Below are positions 1 to 13,911 of a stretch of 64,000 nucleotides of DNA, piece by piece (the first letter of the stretch is position 1; the number at the start of each line of letters is the position of its first letter). Source of the stretch: Rhodoferax antarcticus ANT.BR. Lineage in GTDB: Bacteria; Pseudomonadota; Gammaproteobacteria; Burkholderiales; Burkholderiaceae_C. A program made the position numbers and the translations under genes. A model generated the notes under the pieces. That model was given only the letters and a program-made list of their open reading frames with translations, did no database searches and was not told the origin of the DNA. The stretch is from NCBI RefSeq assembly GCF_001938565.1, contig NZ_MSYM01000001.1, positions 186,001 through 250,000 on the forward strand, given 5' to 3'.

Positions 1-762
1 GGTCAGGATGAAATCCAGACCCAAAACCGTGAGCGAGGCCATCACCACCGTTCGGGTGGTCGCTTTGGCCACCCCTTCAGGCGTGGCCTGCGCGTTGTAG
101 CCCTGCAATAGGGCGATAAAAGTCACCGCCACACCAAAGACAAAACTCTTCAACACACCGTTACCCAGGTCTTTAAACACATCCACCCCGCCTTGAATCT
201 GGCTCCAAAACGCGCCGCCGTCCACACCGATCATCAGCACGCCCACCACCCAGCCGCCAATCACGCCGGCGGCGCTGAACATGGCAGCCAGCAGCGGCAT
301 GGTGATCACGCCCGCCCAGAACCGCGGCGCCAGCACCCGCTTGATCGGGTCTACCGCCATCATTTCCATGACGCTGATCTGCTCACCGGCCTTCATGAGA
401 CCGATTTCAGCGGTCAGCGAGGTGCCCGCCCGCCCGGCAAACAACAGAGCCGAAACCACAGGACCGAGTTCACGCAGCAAAGTCAGCGTCACCATCAAGC
501 CTAGCGACTCGGCTGAGCCATAGGTTTTCAAAATGTAGTAACCCTGCAGCCCGAACACAAACCCGACAAACAAGCCTGCGACAGTGATGATGGGCAGCGA
601 GTAGTTGCCCAAAAAATGAATTTGGTCGCGCACCAGCACATTGCGCTTGATGGCGTAGCTGAAGGTACCCAGCAAGCGGCCCAGCAATCGCGCCGCGTAG
701 CCCATGGCGTCGAGGTGCCTGCGCACCGCAAACCCGATGTCTTTAGGCTGGTACCAGCTCAT
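1..762 (-). CDS. mlaE: MlaE, phospholipid ABC transporter permease (3' end outside window)
   Basis: Permease of the Mla system, which moves phospholipids between the outer and inner membranes to keep outer-membrane lipid asymmetry. The frame opens with MSWYQPKDIGFAVRR and stays open to the window edge, giving 254 residues of a family usually near 260, so only a few residues are missing. Hydrophobic stretches and the conserved LRELGPVVSALLFAGRAG region of the MlaE/YrbE fold are visible. The ATG shares ATGA with the mlaF stop, so the two are translationally coupled. mlaD and the rest of the operon should follow to the left of the window. Confidence 0.93.
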   Translation of the reverse strand, partial: MSWYQPKDIGFAVRRHLDAMGYAARLLGRLLGTFSYAIKRNVLVRDQIHFLGNYSLPIITVAGLFVGFVFGLQGYYILKTYGSAESLGLMVTLTLLRELGPVVSALLFAGRAGTSLTAEIGLMKAGEQISVMEMMAVDPIKRVLAPRFWAGVITMPLLAAMFSAAGVIGGWVVGVLMIGVDGGAFWSQIQGGVDVFKDLGNGVLKSFVFGVAVTFIALLQGYNAQATPEGVAKATTRTVVMASLTVLGLDFILT

Positions 763-1577
763 GACACCACTCCAGAAGAAAAGTCCTGCGCCAGACTGGG
801 ACCCGGATAATGAAAATGCACCGGCCCTTCCGGCAAGGCATGAACAAATTGGTGCACCAGCGGGTCGGTGCTGTTGCGCACTTCATCGGGCGTGCCCTGC
901 GTGGCAATCTTGCCATTGGCCAGAATAATGATCTGATCGGCAACCGCGAAGGTCTGCTCCAGATCATGGCTGACAAAAATACTGGTCAGCCCCATGGCGT
1001 CGTTCAACTCACGGATCAGCGTCGCCGCGGTACCCAGGGAAATCGGGTCCAGCCCGGCAAAAGGTTCGTCGTACATCACCAGTTCGGGGTCCAGCGCCAC
1101 CGCACGCGCCAGCGCCACCCGACGTGCCATGCCGCCTGATAAGTCACGGGGCATCAGATCGCGTGCCCCGCGCAAACCCACGGCGTTGAGCTTCATCAAC
1201 ACAATGTCGCGGATCAGGGCTTCTGACAAATCGGTGTGCTCGCGCAACGGAAATGCCACGTTTTCAAACACATTGAGATCGACAAACAAGGCGCCAAACT
1301 GGAACAGCATGCCCATGCGTCGACGTGCGACATAGAGCTCAGTCTGTGTCATGGGCGTGACATCCTGACCGTCAAACAGGGTCTGCCCTTTTTGCGCCCT
1401 GATCTGCCCGCCGATCAGCCGCAGGATGGTGGTCTTGCCACCGCCTGAGGCGCCCATCAACGCGGTCACCTTGCCACGCGGAATGGCCAGCGACACGTCG
1501 TCCAGAATCAAACGCTCACCGTAGCCAAAGCTCAGGTGATGCATTTCAACGAACGGTTTAACGGGATTTGTGGTCAT
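759..1577 (-). CDS. mlaF: MlaF, phospholipid ABC transporter ATPase
   Basis: Cytoplasmic ATPase that powers the MlaFEDB inner-membrane complex. The 272-residue protein has Walker A GASGGGKTT near residue 43, the ABC signature LSGGMARRVALARA, Walker B LVMYDEPFAGLDP and the switch histidine in IFVSHDLEQ. It is first in its operon and overlaps mlaE by 4 bp. A terminator hairpin lies just upstream, which separates it from gltBD. Family length and motifs are complete. Confidence 0.95.
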   Translation of the reverse strand: MTTNPVKPFVEMHHLSFGYGERLILDDVSLAIPRGKVTALMGASGGGKTTILRLIGGQIRAQKGQTLFDGQDVTPMTQTELYVARRRMGMLFQFGALFVDLNVFENVAFPLREHTDLSEALIRDIVLMKLNAVGLRGARDLMPRDLSGGMARRVALARAVALDPELVMYDEPFAGLDPISLGTAATLIRELNDAMGLTSIFVSHDLEQTFAVADQIIILANGKIATQGTPDEVRNSTDPLVHQFVHALPEGPVHFHYPGPSLAQDFSSGVVS

Positions 1578-1581
1578 GAAT

Positions 1582-1606
1582 AAAAAAAGTTCGGGAAAAC
1601 CCGAAC
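1582..1606 (-). terminator. Rho-independent terminator after gltD
   Basis: On the minus strand a perfect 7-bp stem GTTCGGG/CCCGAAC with a TTTT loop is followed by a run of seven T. It lies between the gltD stop and the mlaF start, so it should end the gltBD transcript before the mla operon. Confidence 0.85.
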
Positions 1607-1633
1607 CCGCGATGATAAGGGACAGACCCGCCC

Positions 1634-3100
1634 TTACCTTGGAAGGTCGCTAAAACCCATCAGGAACTCATCCACCGAGCGCGCCGCCTGACGGCCTTCA
1701 CGGATAGCCCACACCACCAGGCTCTGGCCGCGGCGGACGTCACCAGCGGCAAACACTTTGGGCACGTTGGTGGCGTAACCACCTACAAAATCGGTGCTGG
1801 CCCGGGCGTTGCCACGCGCGTCTTTCTCGATGCCAAACGCATCCAGCACGGTGGACACCGGGTTCACAAACCCCATGGCCAGCAAGACCATGTCGGCCGG
1901 GTAAGTTTTCTCGGTGCCCGGAACTTCGACCATCTTGCCGTCTTTGAGTTCGATGTGTACTGTCTTCAAGCCGGTGAGCTTGCCCTTTTCGCCGATGAAT
2001 TCCTTGGTGGAAATCGCGAACTCGCGGCTGCAACCCTCGTCGTGGCTGGAGCTGGTGCGCAGCTTCATGGGCCAGTTGGGCCAGGTCAAGGGGCGGTTTT
2101 CTTCTGCTGGGGGCTGTGGCATGACTTCAAACTGGGTCACGCTGGCAGCGCCATGGCGGTTGCTGGTGCCGACACAGTCAGAACCGGTGTCACCGCCGCC
2201 GATCACAATGACGTGTTTGCCGTCGGCCCGCAACTGGTGCTTGAGCTTGTCACCGGCGTTCACCTTGTTTTGCTGCGGTAGGAATTCCATGGCGAAGTAG
2301 ACGCCTTCCAGGTCGCGCCCAGGCACTGGCAGGTCGCGAGACTGCTCGGAACCCCCGGTGAGGATGATCGCGTCAAATTGCGCCTGCAACTGTTCGGGCG
2401 ACACGCTTTCCTTGGCCCAGTTGGTGACCTTGCTGCCCTTGGGCAAAGCGCCCACCAGCACGCCGGTGCGAACCGTCACACCTTCGGCCTTGATCTGTTC
2501 GACGCGGCGGTCAATGTGGCTCTTTTCCATCTTGAAGTCAGGAATGCCGTAGCGCAACAGGCCGCCGACACGGTCGTTTTTCTCAAACAAGGTCACCTCA
2601 TGGCCAACCCGGGCTAACTGCTGCGCCGCGGCCATGCCCGCCGGGCCGGAACCCACTACCGCCACTTTTTTGCCCGTCTTGTGCGTGGCAGGCTGCGGTT
2701 TGACCCAGCCTTCAGCCCAGGCACGGTCGATGATGGCGTGCTCGATCGACTTGATGCCGACCGGGTCATCGTTGACATTGAGCACACACGCGGCTTCACA
2801 CGGTGCCGGGCAGATGCGCCCGGTGAACTCGGGAAAGTTATTGGTGCTGTGCAGCACGTCAATGGCGTTTTTCCAGTCGCCTTGATAGACCAAATCGTTG
2901 AAATCCGGAATGATGTTGTTGACCGGGCAACCGCTGTTGCAAAACGGTGTGCCGCAGTCCATGCAGCGGGCGGCTTGGGTCTTGGCCTGTGCATCGTCCA
3001 GACCAACCACAAACTCCTTGTAGTTCTTCAGGCGCTCGGGCACGGGCTTGTAGCCCTCTTCGATGCGCTCGTATTCCATGAAACCCGTGATTTTTCCCAT
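1634..3100 (-). CDS. gltD: Glutamate synthase (NADPH) small subunit
   Basis: Beta subunit of NADPH-dependent glutamate synthase. It takes electrons from NADPH through FAD and passes them via iron-sulfur clusters to GltB. The 488-residue protein has N-terminal cysteine clusters ([14 protein letters not shown] near residue 47 and CPAPCEAAC near 97), an FAD-binding [15 protein letters not shown] and an NADPH-type [11 protein letters not shown]. It lies 27 bp downstream of gltB and must be cotranscribed with it. Length and motifs fit the family. Confidence 0.96.
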   Translation of the reverse strand: MGKITGFMEYERIEEGYKPVPERLKNYKEFVVGLDDAQAKTQAARCMDCGTPFCNSGCPVNNIIPDFNDLVYQGDWKNAIDVLHSTNNFPEFTGRICPAPCEAACVLNVNDDPVGIKSIEHAIIDRAWAEGWVKPQPATHKTGKKVAVVGSGPAGMAAAQQLARVGHEVTLFEKNDRVGGLLRYGIPDFKMEKSHIDRRVEQIKAEGVTVRTGVLVGALPKGSKVTNWAKESVSPEQLQAQFDAIILTGGSEQSRDLPVPGRDLEGVYFAMEFLPQQNKVNAGDKLKHQLRADGKHVIVIGGGDTGSDCVGTSNRHGAASVTQFEVMPQPPAEENRPLTWPNWPMKLRTSSSHDEGCSREFAISTKEFIGEKGKLTGLKTVHIELKDGKMVEVPGTEKTYPADMVLLAMGFVNPVSTVLDAFGIEKDARGNARASTDFVGGYATNVPKVFAAGDVRRGQSLVVWAIREGRQAARSVDEFLMGFSDLPR

Positions 3101-3127
3101 GAGATGTTCCTGCTACGTTGATTGACG

Positions 3128-7858
<4,731 letters not shown>

Positions 7859-7921
7859 GGGGCGCGCTCCTAAAATAACGAAAGAGTGAACTTTAACGCA
7901 TTGCAACACCCATGCCAATAA

Positions 7922-7950
7922 ATTTAATTGGGGTCAGATTCCAATTAAAT
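7922..7950. repeat. Perfect inverted repeat between gltB and the transposase
   Basis: ATTTAATTGG and CCAATTAAAT are exact inverted repeats around a 9-bp loop GGTCAGATT. From general knowledge, GGGGTCAGA-type hairpins often flank Y1 transposase genes, so this may be an element end. It may also act as a leader or terminator structure; there is no T run after it. Confidence 0.6.
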
Positions 7951-7990
7951 CAAAGTTATTTGAATTTTCTTAAATTTAGGGACATATCAA

Positions 7991-8046
7991 AATATATAGC
8001 TACTAGCGCTTTATCCATAAGGTCTAGAGGCCTATTTCTTATATAA
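7991..8046 (+). repeat. Dispersed palindrome copy b (next to transposase)
   Basis: Near-consensus copy: AGCTACTAGCGCTTTATCC, then ATAAGGTCTAGAGGCC, then an AT-rich tail TATTTCTTATATAA. The tail abuts the transposase stop codon. Confidence 0.9.
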
Positions 8047-8736
8047 CTAAGGCATTAGAGCGGGTCGCCCAGCGTTCACTTTACTGACCCGGCGTTCGGT
8101 GCGCTTTTGCAAATCAAACACAAAATCCGGCTCACCTAACGCCCAACCGCTCAGAGTGGCATCCGTCAGCGCCTGCTGTTGCACTGGATTGATGCCACTT
8201 TGCACCAGTTCGGCATAAGCGGCCTCGCGGGCAAACGGCGTGTTGCCGAGTTCCCAATAGAGTGCGTGCGGCTTGACCAAGCGGTCGCAGCGCAGGCCCA
8301 CATAGTGAGCATGGCTGGACCAGGGGTGGTCCTGCGGCTGTGGAACCAGCCCGGCGCGCACCGGGTTGAGGTCAATGTAGGCCATGCAGGCCAGCAAATA
8401 GCGCTCCGACTGGATCACGGTGGACTTGTAGCGCCCCTCCCACAAGGTGCCGGTGCGTTGCTGCGCGTTATTGAAATAGCGCACATAACGTCGACCCAGC
8501 GCCTGCATCATTAGCGGCAACCCTTGCCCAGTCTGCGGGGTGACCAGCAGGTGAAAGTGGTTGCTCATCAGCACGTAGGCATGGATGAGCACCTCAAACT
8601 TGGCGGCATACTCTGCCAGTAAGTCCAGCAGAAACTGGTGATCTGCAGGTGACGCGAAGACAGTCTGGCGGTTGTTTCCGCGCTGAATCACGTGGTGCGC
8701 GTAACCCGGCAGCGTCAGGCGTGGCAGTCGCGCCAT
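8047..8736 (-). CDS. REP-associated tyrosine transposase (Y1/HUH family)
   Basis: Single-strand DNA transposase of the RAYT (Y1_Tnp) group, related to IS200/IS605 enzymes. The 229-residue protein starts MARLPRLTLPGYAHHVIQRG and has the HUH metal-binding motif in MSNHFHLLVTP near residue 61. The GRYKSTVIQSERYLLACMAYI region includes a candidate catalytic tyrosine, and DLNPVRAGLV is typical of the family. I see no insertion-sequence ends, and the family is usually single copy and domesticated. It lies 33 bp downstream of a lipoprotein gene, with a dispersed palindrome just after its stop and a hairpin 100 bp further. Which repeat it acts on is unknown. Confidence 0.9.
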   Translation of the reverse strand: MARLPRLTLPGYAHHVIQRGNNRQTVFASPADHQFLLDLLAEYAAKFEVLIHAYVLMSNHFHLLVTPQTGQGLPLMMQALGRRYVRYFNNAQQRTGTLWEGRYKSTVIQSERYLLACMAYIDLNPVRAGLVPQPQDHPWSSHAHYVGLRCDRLVKPHALYWELGNTPFAREAAYAELVQSGINPVQQQALTDATLSGWALGEPDFVFDLQKRTERRVSKVNAGRPALMP

Positions 8737-8769
8737 GGAGATCGCAATGCGACGACGAGTGAAGGCAGC

Positions 8770-9237
8770 TTAGCGCGGCGCCTTGGTGACGCGCACCTTG
8801 CCACCGGTAGTGACAATGATCACCGAATCACCGGGTACCAGCGTTTCGCTGCCCTTGGCCTGGACGACGGCACGGCGCTCGCCGCCTCTGAGTTGAATCA
8901 GCAACTCGTTGGCCTGTTCGCGGGTGGCCATGCGCTCAATCGTGTTGCCCGCTACCGCGCCTGCCACACCGACCAGCAAACCAATCACTTGGCTCTCGGC
9001 GCCTCCAGCGCCACGGCTGGCACCCGCCACCGCACCGGTCACCCCGCCCACTCCCGCGCCAATACCGCTCTGGCTGCCGTCCACGGTGACGCTACGAATC
9101 GACAACAACACGCCGTCCTGCACCTGGGACATGCGTTGCGCATCCCCGCGTTGGATCACATCCGGGCTGCTGGTGGCGCACGCCCCCAAAGCCAGCACCA
9201 GAGCGCCAGACAAACTTAACTTCGTGAAAGCTTTCAT
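8770..9237 (-). CDS. Glycine-zipper outer-membrane lipoprotein (SlyB/Pcp-like)
   Basis: Predicted lipoprotein of 155 residues. The ATG at 9237 is preferred over one two codons upstream because AGGAG lies 6 bp before it. The signal peptide ends in a lipobox LALGAC with Cys20 as the lipidated residue. A glycine-rich double zipper follows (GIGAGVGGVTGAVAGASRG and GLLVGVAGAVAGNTIE), the hallmark of SlyB/Pcp proteins, and the C-terminal part is beta-rich. Family members are thought to stabilise the outer membrane; the precise role is unknown. Confidence 0.85.
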   Translation of the reverse strand: MKAFTKLSLSGALVLALGACATSSPDVIQRGDAQRMSQVQDGVLLSIRSVTVDGSQSGIGAGVGGVTGAVAGASRGAGGAESQVIGLLVGVAGAVAGNTIERMATREQANELLIQLRGGERRAVVQAKGSETLVPGDSVIIVTTGGKVRVTKAPR

Positions 9238-9273
9238 GAGCATCTCCTAAAAATTTCAATCGTTCAAAAAGGT

Positions 9274-10290
9274 CTACTGTGCAGCCACAGGCGGCATATT
9301 TTCCGACAAGGAAGTAAAGCGCGTGTGAAGCAGGGACAGCAGGCCAAACTCAGTCAGCAAAGCCCGCAGGCGCTCAGCGCTGGCGCGCTTTTTTTGACCG
9401 GTGTAGCGGGCGATGATGAGTTCGTTTTTCATGCTGTGTTCCCAGCCCACCAGTTCGGTCACGGTGACTTGGTAACCACACGCCTCCAAATACAGGCAGC
9501 GCAGCACATTGGTAATCTGGCTGCCCATCTCGCGGGTGTGCAAGGGGTGGCGCCACAATTCTGCCAGCGGCGTGCGCGACAACGACAGCGCCTTGTGCTG
9601 GCTCAGCACCCGCGCCACTTCGGCCTGACAGCACGGCACCAGCACCATAGCCCGCGCCTGTTTTTGCAAACCAAAGGCGATGGCGTCGTCAGTGGCGGTG
9701 TCACACGCATGCAGTGCGGTGACCAGGTCAATACGCTCGGGCAGGCAAGCAGATTGCGCGGACTGCGCCACCGTCAGGTTGATGAACGACATGCGCTCAA
9801 AGCCCAAGCGCTCGGCCAGCTCGGTGGACTTTTGTACCAACTCGGCGCGCGACTCGATGCCGTAGATATGGCCTTGGCTGCGCTGCCTGAAAAACAGGTC
9901 GTAAAGAATGAAGCCCAGATACGACTTGCCCGCGCCATGGTCAGCCAGCGTGATGCCAGGTGGCAAAGACCCGACCTGGTCAGGCTCAGCCGTAGCCCCT
10001 GCCCCTTTGGATGGCAACAAGGGCGCATCAGCCAACTCCAGCAGCAGCTTTTCAATGAACTGATAGAGGTGAACCACCTGCTTGAGCTTGCGCCGCGAGT
10101 CTTGGTTAAGCTTGCCCTCGCGGGTCAGGATATGCAGCTCTTTGAGCAGTTCGACAGACTGGCCAGGGCGCAGTTCATCGGCCAAGGGGTTCGCTGCGAT
10201 GGCGTTCGCCCCTTTCGCTGCGCCCTTGTGAGTAGCCTGGTGCCTAACGCTTTTGGGTGAGCGGGGAAGATCAGTGTTTGGCGGCGTCAT
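9274..10290 (-). CDS. SAM-dependent methyltransferase, substrate unknown
   Basis: The 338-residue protein has a Rossmann methyltransferase motif I (LADHGAGKSYLGFILYDLF), an acidic motif II (IYGIESRAEL), an HACDTATDDAI loop and a PCCQ motif. I recognise these as the broad methyltransferase group that includes GSTCD-like proteins, but cannot name the substrate. The start at 10290 is an ATG overlapping the DUF1415 stop by 20 bp; an in-frame ATG at 10341 is possible but adds an unconserved-looking leader. No clear ribosome-binding site is present, so translational coupling is likely. Confidence 0.75.
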   Translation of the reverse strand: MTPPNTDLPRSPKSVRHQATHKGAAKGANAIAANPLADELRPGQSVELLKELHILTREGKLNQDSRRKLKQVVHLYQFIEKLLLELADAPLLPSKGAGATAEPDQVGSLPPGITLADHGAGKSYLGFILYDLFFRQRSQGHIYGIESRAELVQKSTELAERLGFERMSFINLTVAQSAQSACLPERIDLVTALHACDTATDDAIAFGLQKQARAMVLVPCCQAEVARVLSQHKALSLSRTPLAELWRHPLHTREMGSQITNVLRCLYLEACGYQVTVTELVGWEHSMKNELIIARYTGQKKRASAERLRALLTEFGLLSLLHTRFTSLSENMPPVAAQ

Positions 10291-10894
10291 GGTCTGATGA
10301 TGCCACGTCAAGCGGATGGGCCACCGGGCAACCCGTGGCAAGCGTGGTGCTTGGCCCCACCTGCAGCGCTTGCCAGCCCGCTCTACCTAGAGCCTGCAAG
10401 GTCTGCATGTTGGTCTCGAAAATCGACTCCGGGTTGGGGAAGGCGGCCACCGCACGGTCAATGCTGTCCTCGCGCAGCAGATGCAGCGTGGGGTACGGCG
10501 AGCGGTTGGTGAAATTGGTGATGTCGTCTTCAGCGGTGCCGGCAAACTGGTAGTGCGGGTGCAGCGAGGCGATTTGCAACACACCATCGAGCTCAAGATC
10601 AACCAGCGCACGGTCGGCCAGGTCGAGAAAATCATTGAAGTCCAAAAAGTCCTGCAAATAGTCTGGCACTATGAAAAGTGTAGTGTCCCGCGCTTTAGCA
10701 TCAAGGGCTAGCAGTGCTTTTAGCTCTTCAACCAGATCTGCCAGCAAAGCCTCTCCGGAGGTGGCACGGCACACCGCGTAGTGCACCTGCCCCTTGACGT
10801 GAACGCTCTTGGCAAACGGGCACAGGTTCAGGCCGATCACCGCGCGCTCCAGCCAAGCCACGGTGTCGGCCACCACCCTTTTGTCGTCCATCAT
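10271..10894 (-). CDS. DUF1415 family protein
   Basis: Conserved proteobacterial protein of 207 residues with the family signature near the N-terminus (WLERAVIGLNLCPFAK) and in the centre (LHPHYQFAGTAEDDITNFTNRSPYPTLHLLRE). The biochemical function is not established. Residues around LLALDAKARDTTLF are encoded by sequence resembling the dispersed palindrome (10689-10730), which may be an insertion into a loop. It overlaps the methyltransferase gene downstream and follows dgt. Confidence 0.85.
   Translation of the reverse strand: MMDDKRVVADTVAWLERAVIGLNLCPFAKSVHVKGQVHYAVCRATSGEALLADLVEELKALLALDAKARDTTLFIVPDYLQDFLDFNDFLDLADRALVDLELDGVLQIASLHPHYQFAGTAEDDITNFTNRSPYPTLHLLREDSIDRAVAAFPNPESIFETNMQTLQALGRAGWQALQVGPSTTLATGCPVAHPLDVASSDHDAAKH
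10689..10730 (+). repeat. Dispersed palindrome copy c (inside DUF1415 gene, degenerate)
   Basis: CGCGCTTTAGCATCAAGGGCTAG keeps the left arm and centre, in two blocks, of the dispersed element; the right flank has diverged. It is translated as part of the DUF1415 protein. Confidence 0.6.
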
Positions 10895-10968
10895 GGGAAA
10901 TCACCTTGTTGTTTGGCTCAGCGCCGGAAATACCCGTAGCGCGCCAGTACGAAAAATAGCCAAAACCA

Positions 10969-12159
10969 TCAGGTCAACAAGCGCTGACCCGTGATGCGCT
11001 CATGTTCGTGCAACGCAAAGCGGTCGGTCATGCCCGCAATGTAGTCGGCCACTACCCGCGCCGTGCGCGCCTGTGGATCTGCGGGCAACGCGGCGTCTTC
11101 AACGCCCGTGTGGCTGATGCGGTGCTGGTAGCGCTCGGCCATCTCGCCGGGTACGTTCATGTAAGCTGAAAACAGCTCTCGCACCACCACTTGCGCTTGG
11201 CCCATGGTATCTGCCACTTGGGGGTGGCGGTACAGGTGTTGCAACAAGAATGCCTTCAACGCTTTCGACTCGTCACGCATCTCGGCACCAAACTGCACTA
11301 GTGGCGCCAGGTTGCGTACCGCTTGCACATCCTGCGGCTGCGCCGCATTCAATGCAGATTGGGTGGCGGCAATCACGTCGTACACCTGACTGCTGAGCAT
11401 GCGACGGATGGCTTCATACAACAAACGCCGTCCCTGGTGGCTCTCGGCCAGCTGCGGGTGGTCCGCCAGCGTTTGCACCCTGAACTGGTCAAACAAGGGC
11501 ACCGCCTGCAGTTGGTCCAGCGTGAGCAGGCCGGAGCGCACGCCGTCGTCAATGTCATGCGCGTTGTAGGCGATTTCGTCTGCCAGATTGCACAGCTGCG
11601 CCTCCAGGCTGGGCTGCTGGTGCTGCAGAAACCGCTGCCCCACCCCACCCGGCTCCTGAAGCTCCAACTGCTCGGCATGGCGGCGGGCGCAGTGTTTCAA
11701 AATGCCTTCGCGGGTCTCAAAGCTCAGGTTCAGACCGTCAAATTCGGGGTACCGTTCTTCCAGATGGTCGACGATGCGCAGGCTTTGCAGGTTGTGCTCA
11801 AAGCCGCCAAAGTCAGCCATGCAGTCGTTCAAGGCGTCTTGCCCGGCGTGGCCAAAGGGCGTGTGCCCCACGTCGTGCGCCAGCGCAATGGCTTCGACCA
11901 GGTCTTCGTTGAGTTGCAGTGAGCGCGCGATGGAGCGGCCCAGCTGCGCCACCTCCAGCGAATGTGTCAGGCGGGTACGAAACAGGTCACCTTCGTGGTT
12001 CAGAAAAACCTGTGTCTTGTAAACCAAACGCCGAAACGCTGAACTGTGCACAATGCGGTCACGGTCGCGTTGGTACTCGGTCCGGGTGGGTGCCGGTGCT
12101 TGAGGGTAACGCCGCCCCCTGGAGAGCGCCGGATCACAGGCGTAGGGAGCCAACAGCAT
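10969..12159 (-). CDS. dgt: dGTP triphosphohydrolase-like HD-domain protein
   Basis: Member of the dGTPase-like family, which hydrolyses dNTPs to nucleosides and triphosphate. The 396-residue protein has the metal-binding HD motifs: a histidine in RLTHSLEVAQLGR near residue 66 and HDVGHTPFGHAG near residue 114. The N-terminal RTEYQRDRDRIVHSSAFRRL segment is typical of the family. It lies in the conserved aroB-dgt order. A dispersed palindrome separates it from aroB. Confidence 0.92.
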   Translation of the reverse strand: MLLAPYACDPALSRGRRYPQAPAPTRTEYQRDRDRIVHSSAFRRLVYKTQVFLNHEGDLFRTRLTHSLEVAQLGRSIARSLQLNEDLVEAIALAHDVGHTPFGHAGQDALNDCMADFGGFEHNLQSLRIVDHLEERYPEFDGLNLSFETREGILKHCARRHAEQLELQEPGGVGQRFLQHQQPSLEAQLCNLADEIAYNAHDIDDGVRSGLLTLDQLQAVPLFDQFRVQTLADHPQLAESHQGRRLLYEAIRRMLSSQVYDVIAATQSALNAAQPQDVQAVRNLAPLVQFGAEMRDESKALKAFLLQHLYRHPQVADTMGQAQVVVRELFSAYMNVPGEMAERYQHRISHTGVEDAALPADPQARTARVVADYIAGMTDRFALHEHERITGQRLLT

Positions 12160-12162
12160 CTT

Positions 12163-12220
12163 GTATAAAAAATATGCCTCTAGCCCTTATGGGTAAAGCG
12201 CGGACAGCTATATTTTTGAT
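12163..12220 (-). repeat. Dispersed palindrome copy d (aroB-dgt gap)
   Basis: Minus-strand copy. Read on that strand it is ATAGCTGTCCGCGCTTTACC, then CATAAGGGCTAGAGGC, then an AT-rich tail. It fills the gap between the aroB stop and the dgt start almost completely. Confidence 0.88.
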
Positions 12221-12222
12221 AA

Positions 12223-13332
12223 TTATTCTTTGCAACCGGCATCAATCACCTGGCGCACTACATCGTCGGGCGCACCGCGCACCACGGCATGGCCGGGCTT
12301 GTCGATCAATACAAATTTGATCTCGCCGGCCTCCGCCTTTTTGTCAACGCGCATCAGCGACAGGTAACGTCCGGCGTTATCCGCGACATCGAGCAACGGC
12401 GCTTTGACGGGCAAACCCGCTTTGGCAATCAGTTGCGTCAGACGGTTGACAAAGAAGGCGTCCACCAGCCCCAGACGCGCAGAAAGCTGCGCCGCCATGA
12501 CCATGCCGCAACCCACCGCCTCGCCGTGCAGCCAGACACCAAAACCCAGACCAGCCTCAATCGCATGGCCGAAGGTATGGCCAAAATTCAATATAGCGCG
12601 CAGACCCGCCTCACGCTCGTCCTGCCCCACCACCCAAGCCTTGATTTCACAGCTGCGCTTGACAATGTGCGCCAGCGCCGCCGACTCACGCGCCTGGATC
12701 GCGCCCAGATTTGCCTCGATCCAGGCGAAAAAGTCCATATCGGCAATCGGCCCGTATTTGATGACCTCGGCCAACCCGGCACTGAGTTCACGCTGTGGCA
12801 ACGTTTTGAGGGTATCGAGATCACACACCACCTTGAGCGGCTGGTAAAACGCGCCAATCATGTTTTTGCCCAGCGGGTGATTGATGGCCGTTTTGCCGCC
12901 GACCGACGAATCCACCTGCGCCAGCAGCGTGGTGGGCACCTGCACAAACGGCACGCCGCGCATGTAACTGGCGGCCGCAAACCCGGTCATGTCACCCACC
13001 ACACCGCCGCCTAGCGCAAACAATGTCGTTTTGCGGTCACAAGCGTGGCTGAGCAGGGCATCAAAAATCAGGTTCAGGCTTTCCCAGGTTTTGAATTCCT
13101 CGCCATCGGGCAGCACCACCGTGTGCACCTGGGCATACTGCGGGGCCAAGGCTTTTTTCAAAGGCTGGGCATACAGCGGGCCGACCGTGGTGTTGGTCAC
13201 GATCAACGCCGCACCCGCCTTGGGCAATTCGGCGTAACTTAAAGGGTTGTCAAACAGCGAGCCACGGATAGCGATGTTATAGCTGCGCTCGGCCAGATCA
13301 ATGGAGACGGTTTGCAGTTCTGAAGCTTTCAT
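12223..13332 (-). CDS. aroB: 3-dehydroquinate synthase
   Basis: Second step of the shikimate pathway: converts DAHP to 3-dehydroquinate using NAD and a divalent metal. The 369-residue protein has the [11 protein letters not shown] motif, [36 protein letters not shown] and the metal-ligand region [13 protein letters not shown] followed by HGEAV. It lies 20 bp downstream of aroK and is probably in the same transcript. Confidence 0.97.
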   Translation of the reverse strand: MKASELQTVSIDLAERSYNIAIRGSLFDNPLSYAELPKAGAALIVTNTTVGPLYAQPLKKALAPQYAQVHTVVLPDGEEFKTWESLNLIFDALLSHACDRKTTLFALGGGVVGDMTGFAAASYMRGVPFVQVPTTLLAQVDSSVGGKTAINHPLGKNMIGAFYQPLKVVCDLDTLKTLPQRELSAGLAEVIKYGPIADMDFFAWIEANLGAIQARESAALAHIVKRSCEIKAWVVGQDEREAGLRAILNFGHTFGHAIEAGLGFGVWLHGEAVGCGMVMAAQLSARLGLVDAFFVNRLTQLIAKAGLPVKAPLLDVADNAGRYLSLMRVDKKAEAGEIKFVLIDKPGHAVVRGAPDDVVRQVIDAGCKE

Positions 13333-13352
13333 GCCGCAGAGTTTAGAGGCTT

Positions 13353-13877
13353 TTATGACGGGGCAGCCCGACCACCCAATTCCAGTTGCATCAAAATCAT
13401 GTTGACCAGGCTTGACACCGACGGGCGGCCAGTTGCGACCTGAAAGTGAGCCGTTTCCCGGTAAAACGGGTCGCGCTGGAAATACAGTTCCCGTAGCCTG
13501 CCCAAGGGGTCGGCGACTTGCAACAGGGGCCTATTTTTATCGTGGCGCAGCCGCCGGAACAAATCGTCAGGCGAAGAATTCAGGTAAATGACTTGGGTGC
13601 GCGCGTGCAGGTGAGCCCGGTTTTCAGGTCTGAGCACCGCGCCGCCTCCGGTGGACAAGACGCCTTCGGGAACTTGGGTGAGCTCGTCAATCACCCTGGC
13701 CTCAATGTCGCGGAAACGCTCTTCACCCTCGCGCTCAAAGAACTCACTGATTGAGCAGCCCAGTTGCTGCTCAATCACCGCGTCCGAGTCGAAAAAAGGC
13801 ACCTGCAATCGCCTGGATAGTTGCCGCCCGACCGTAGTTTTACCAGAGCCGGGCAGGCCAATGAGACTGATGGTCAA
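13353..13877 (-). CDS. aroK: Shikimate kinase
   Basis: Phosphorylates shikimate at the 3-position. The 174-residue protein has Walker [12 protein letters not shown] at residue 7, the shikimate-binding DSDAVIE, FREREG-like [11 protein letters not shown] and the [13 protein letters not shown] loop, plus lid arginines in RPLLQ. It follows pilQ by 34 bp in the usual pilQ-aroK-aroB arrangement. Confidence 0.96.
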   Translation of the reverse strand: MTISLIGLPGSGKTTVGRQLSRRLQVPFFDSDAVIEQQLGCSISEFFEREGEERFRDIEARVIDELTQVPEGVLSTGGGAVLRPENRAHLHARTQVIYLNSSPDDLFRRLRHDKNRPLLQVADPLGRLRELYFQRDPFYRETAHFQVATGRPSVSSLVNMILMQLELGGRAAPS

Positions 13878-13911
13878 TTTAGAACCGCGTCTAAAGCATC
13901 AGCGCGAAAAG

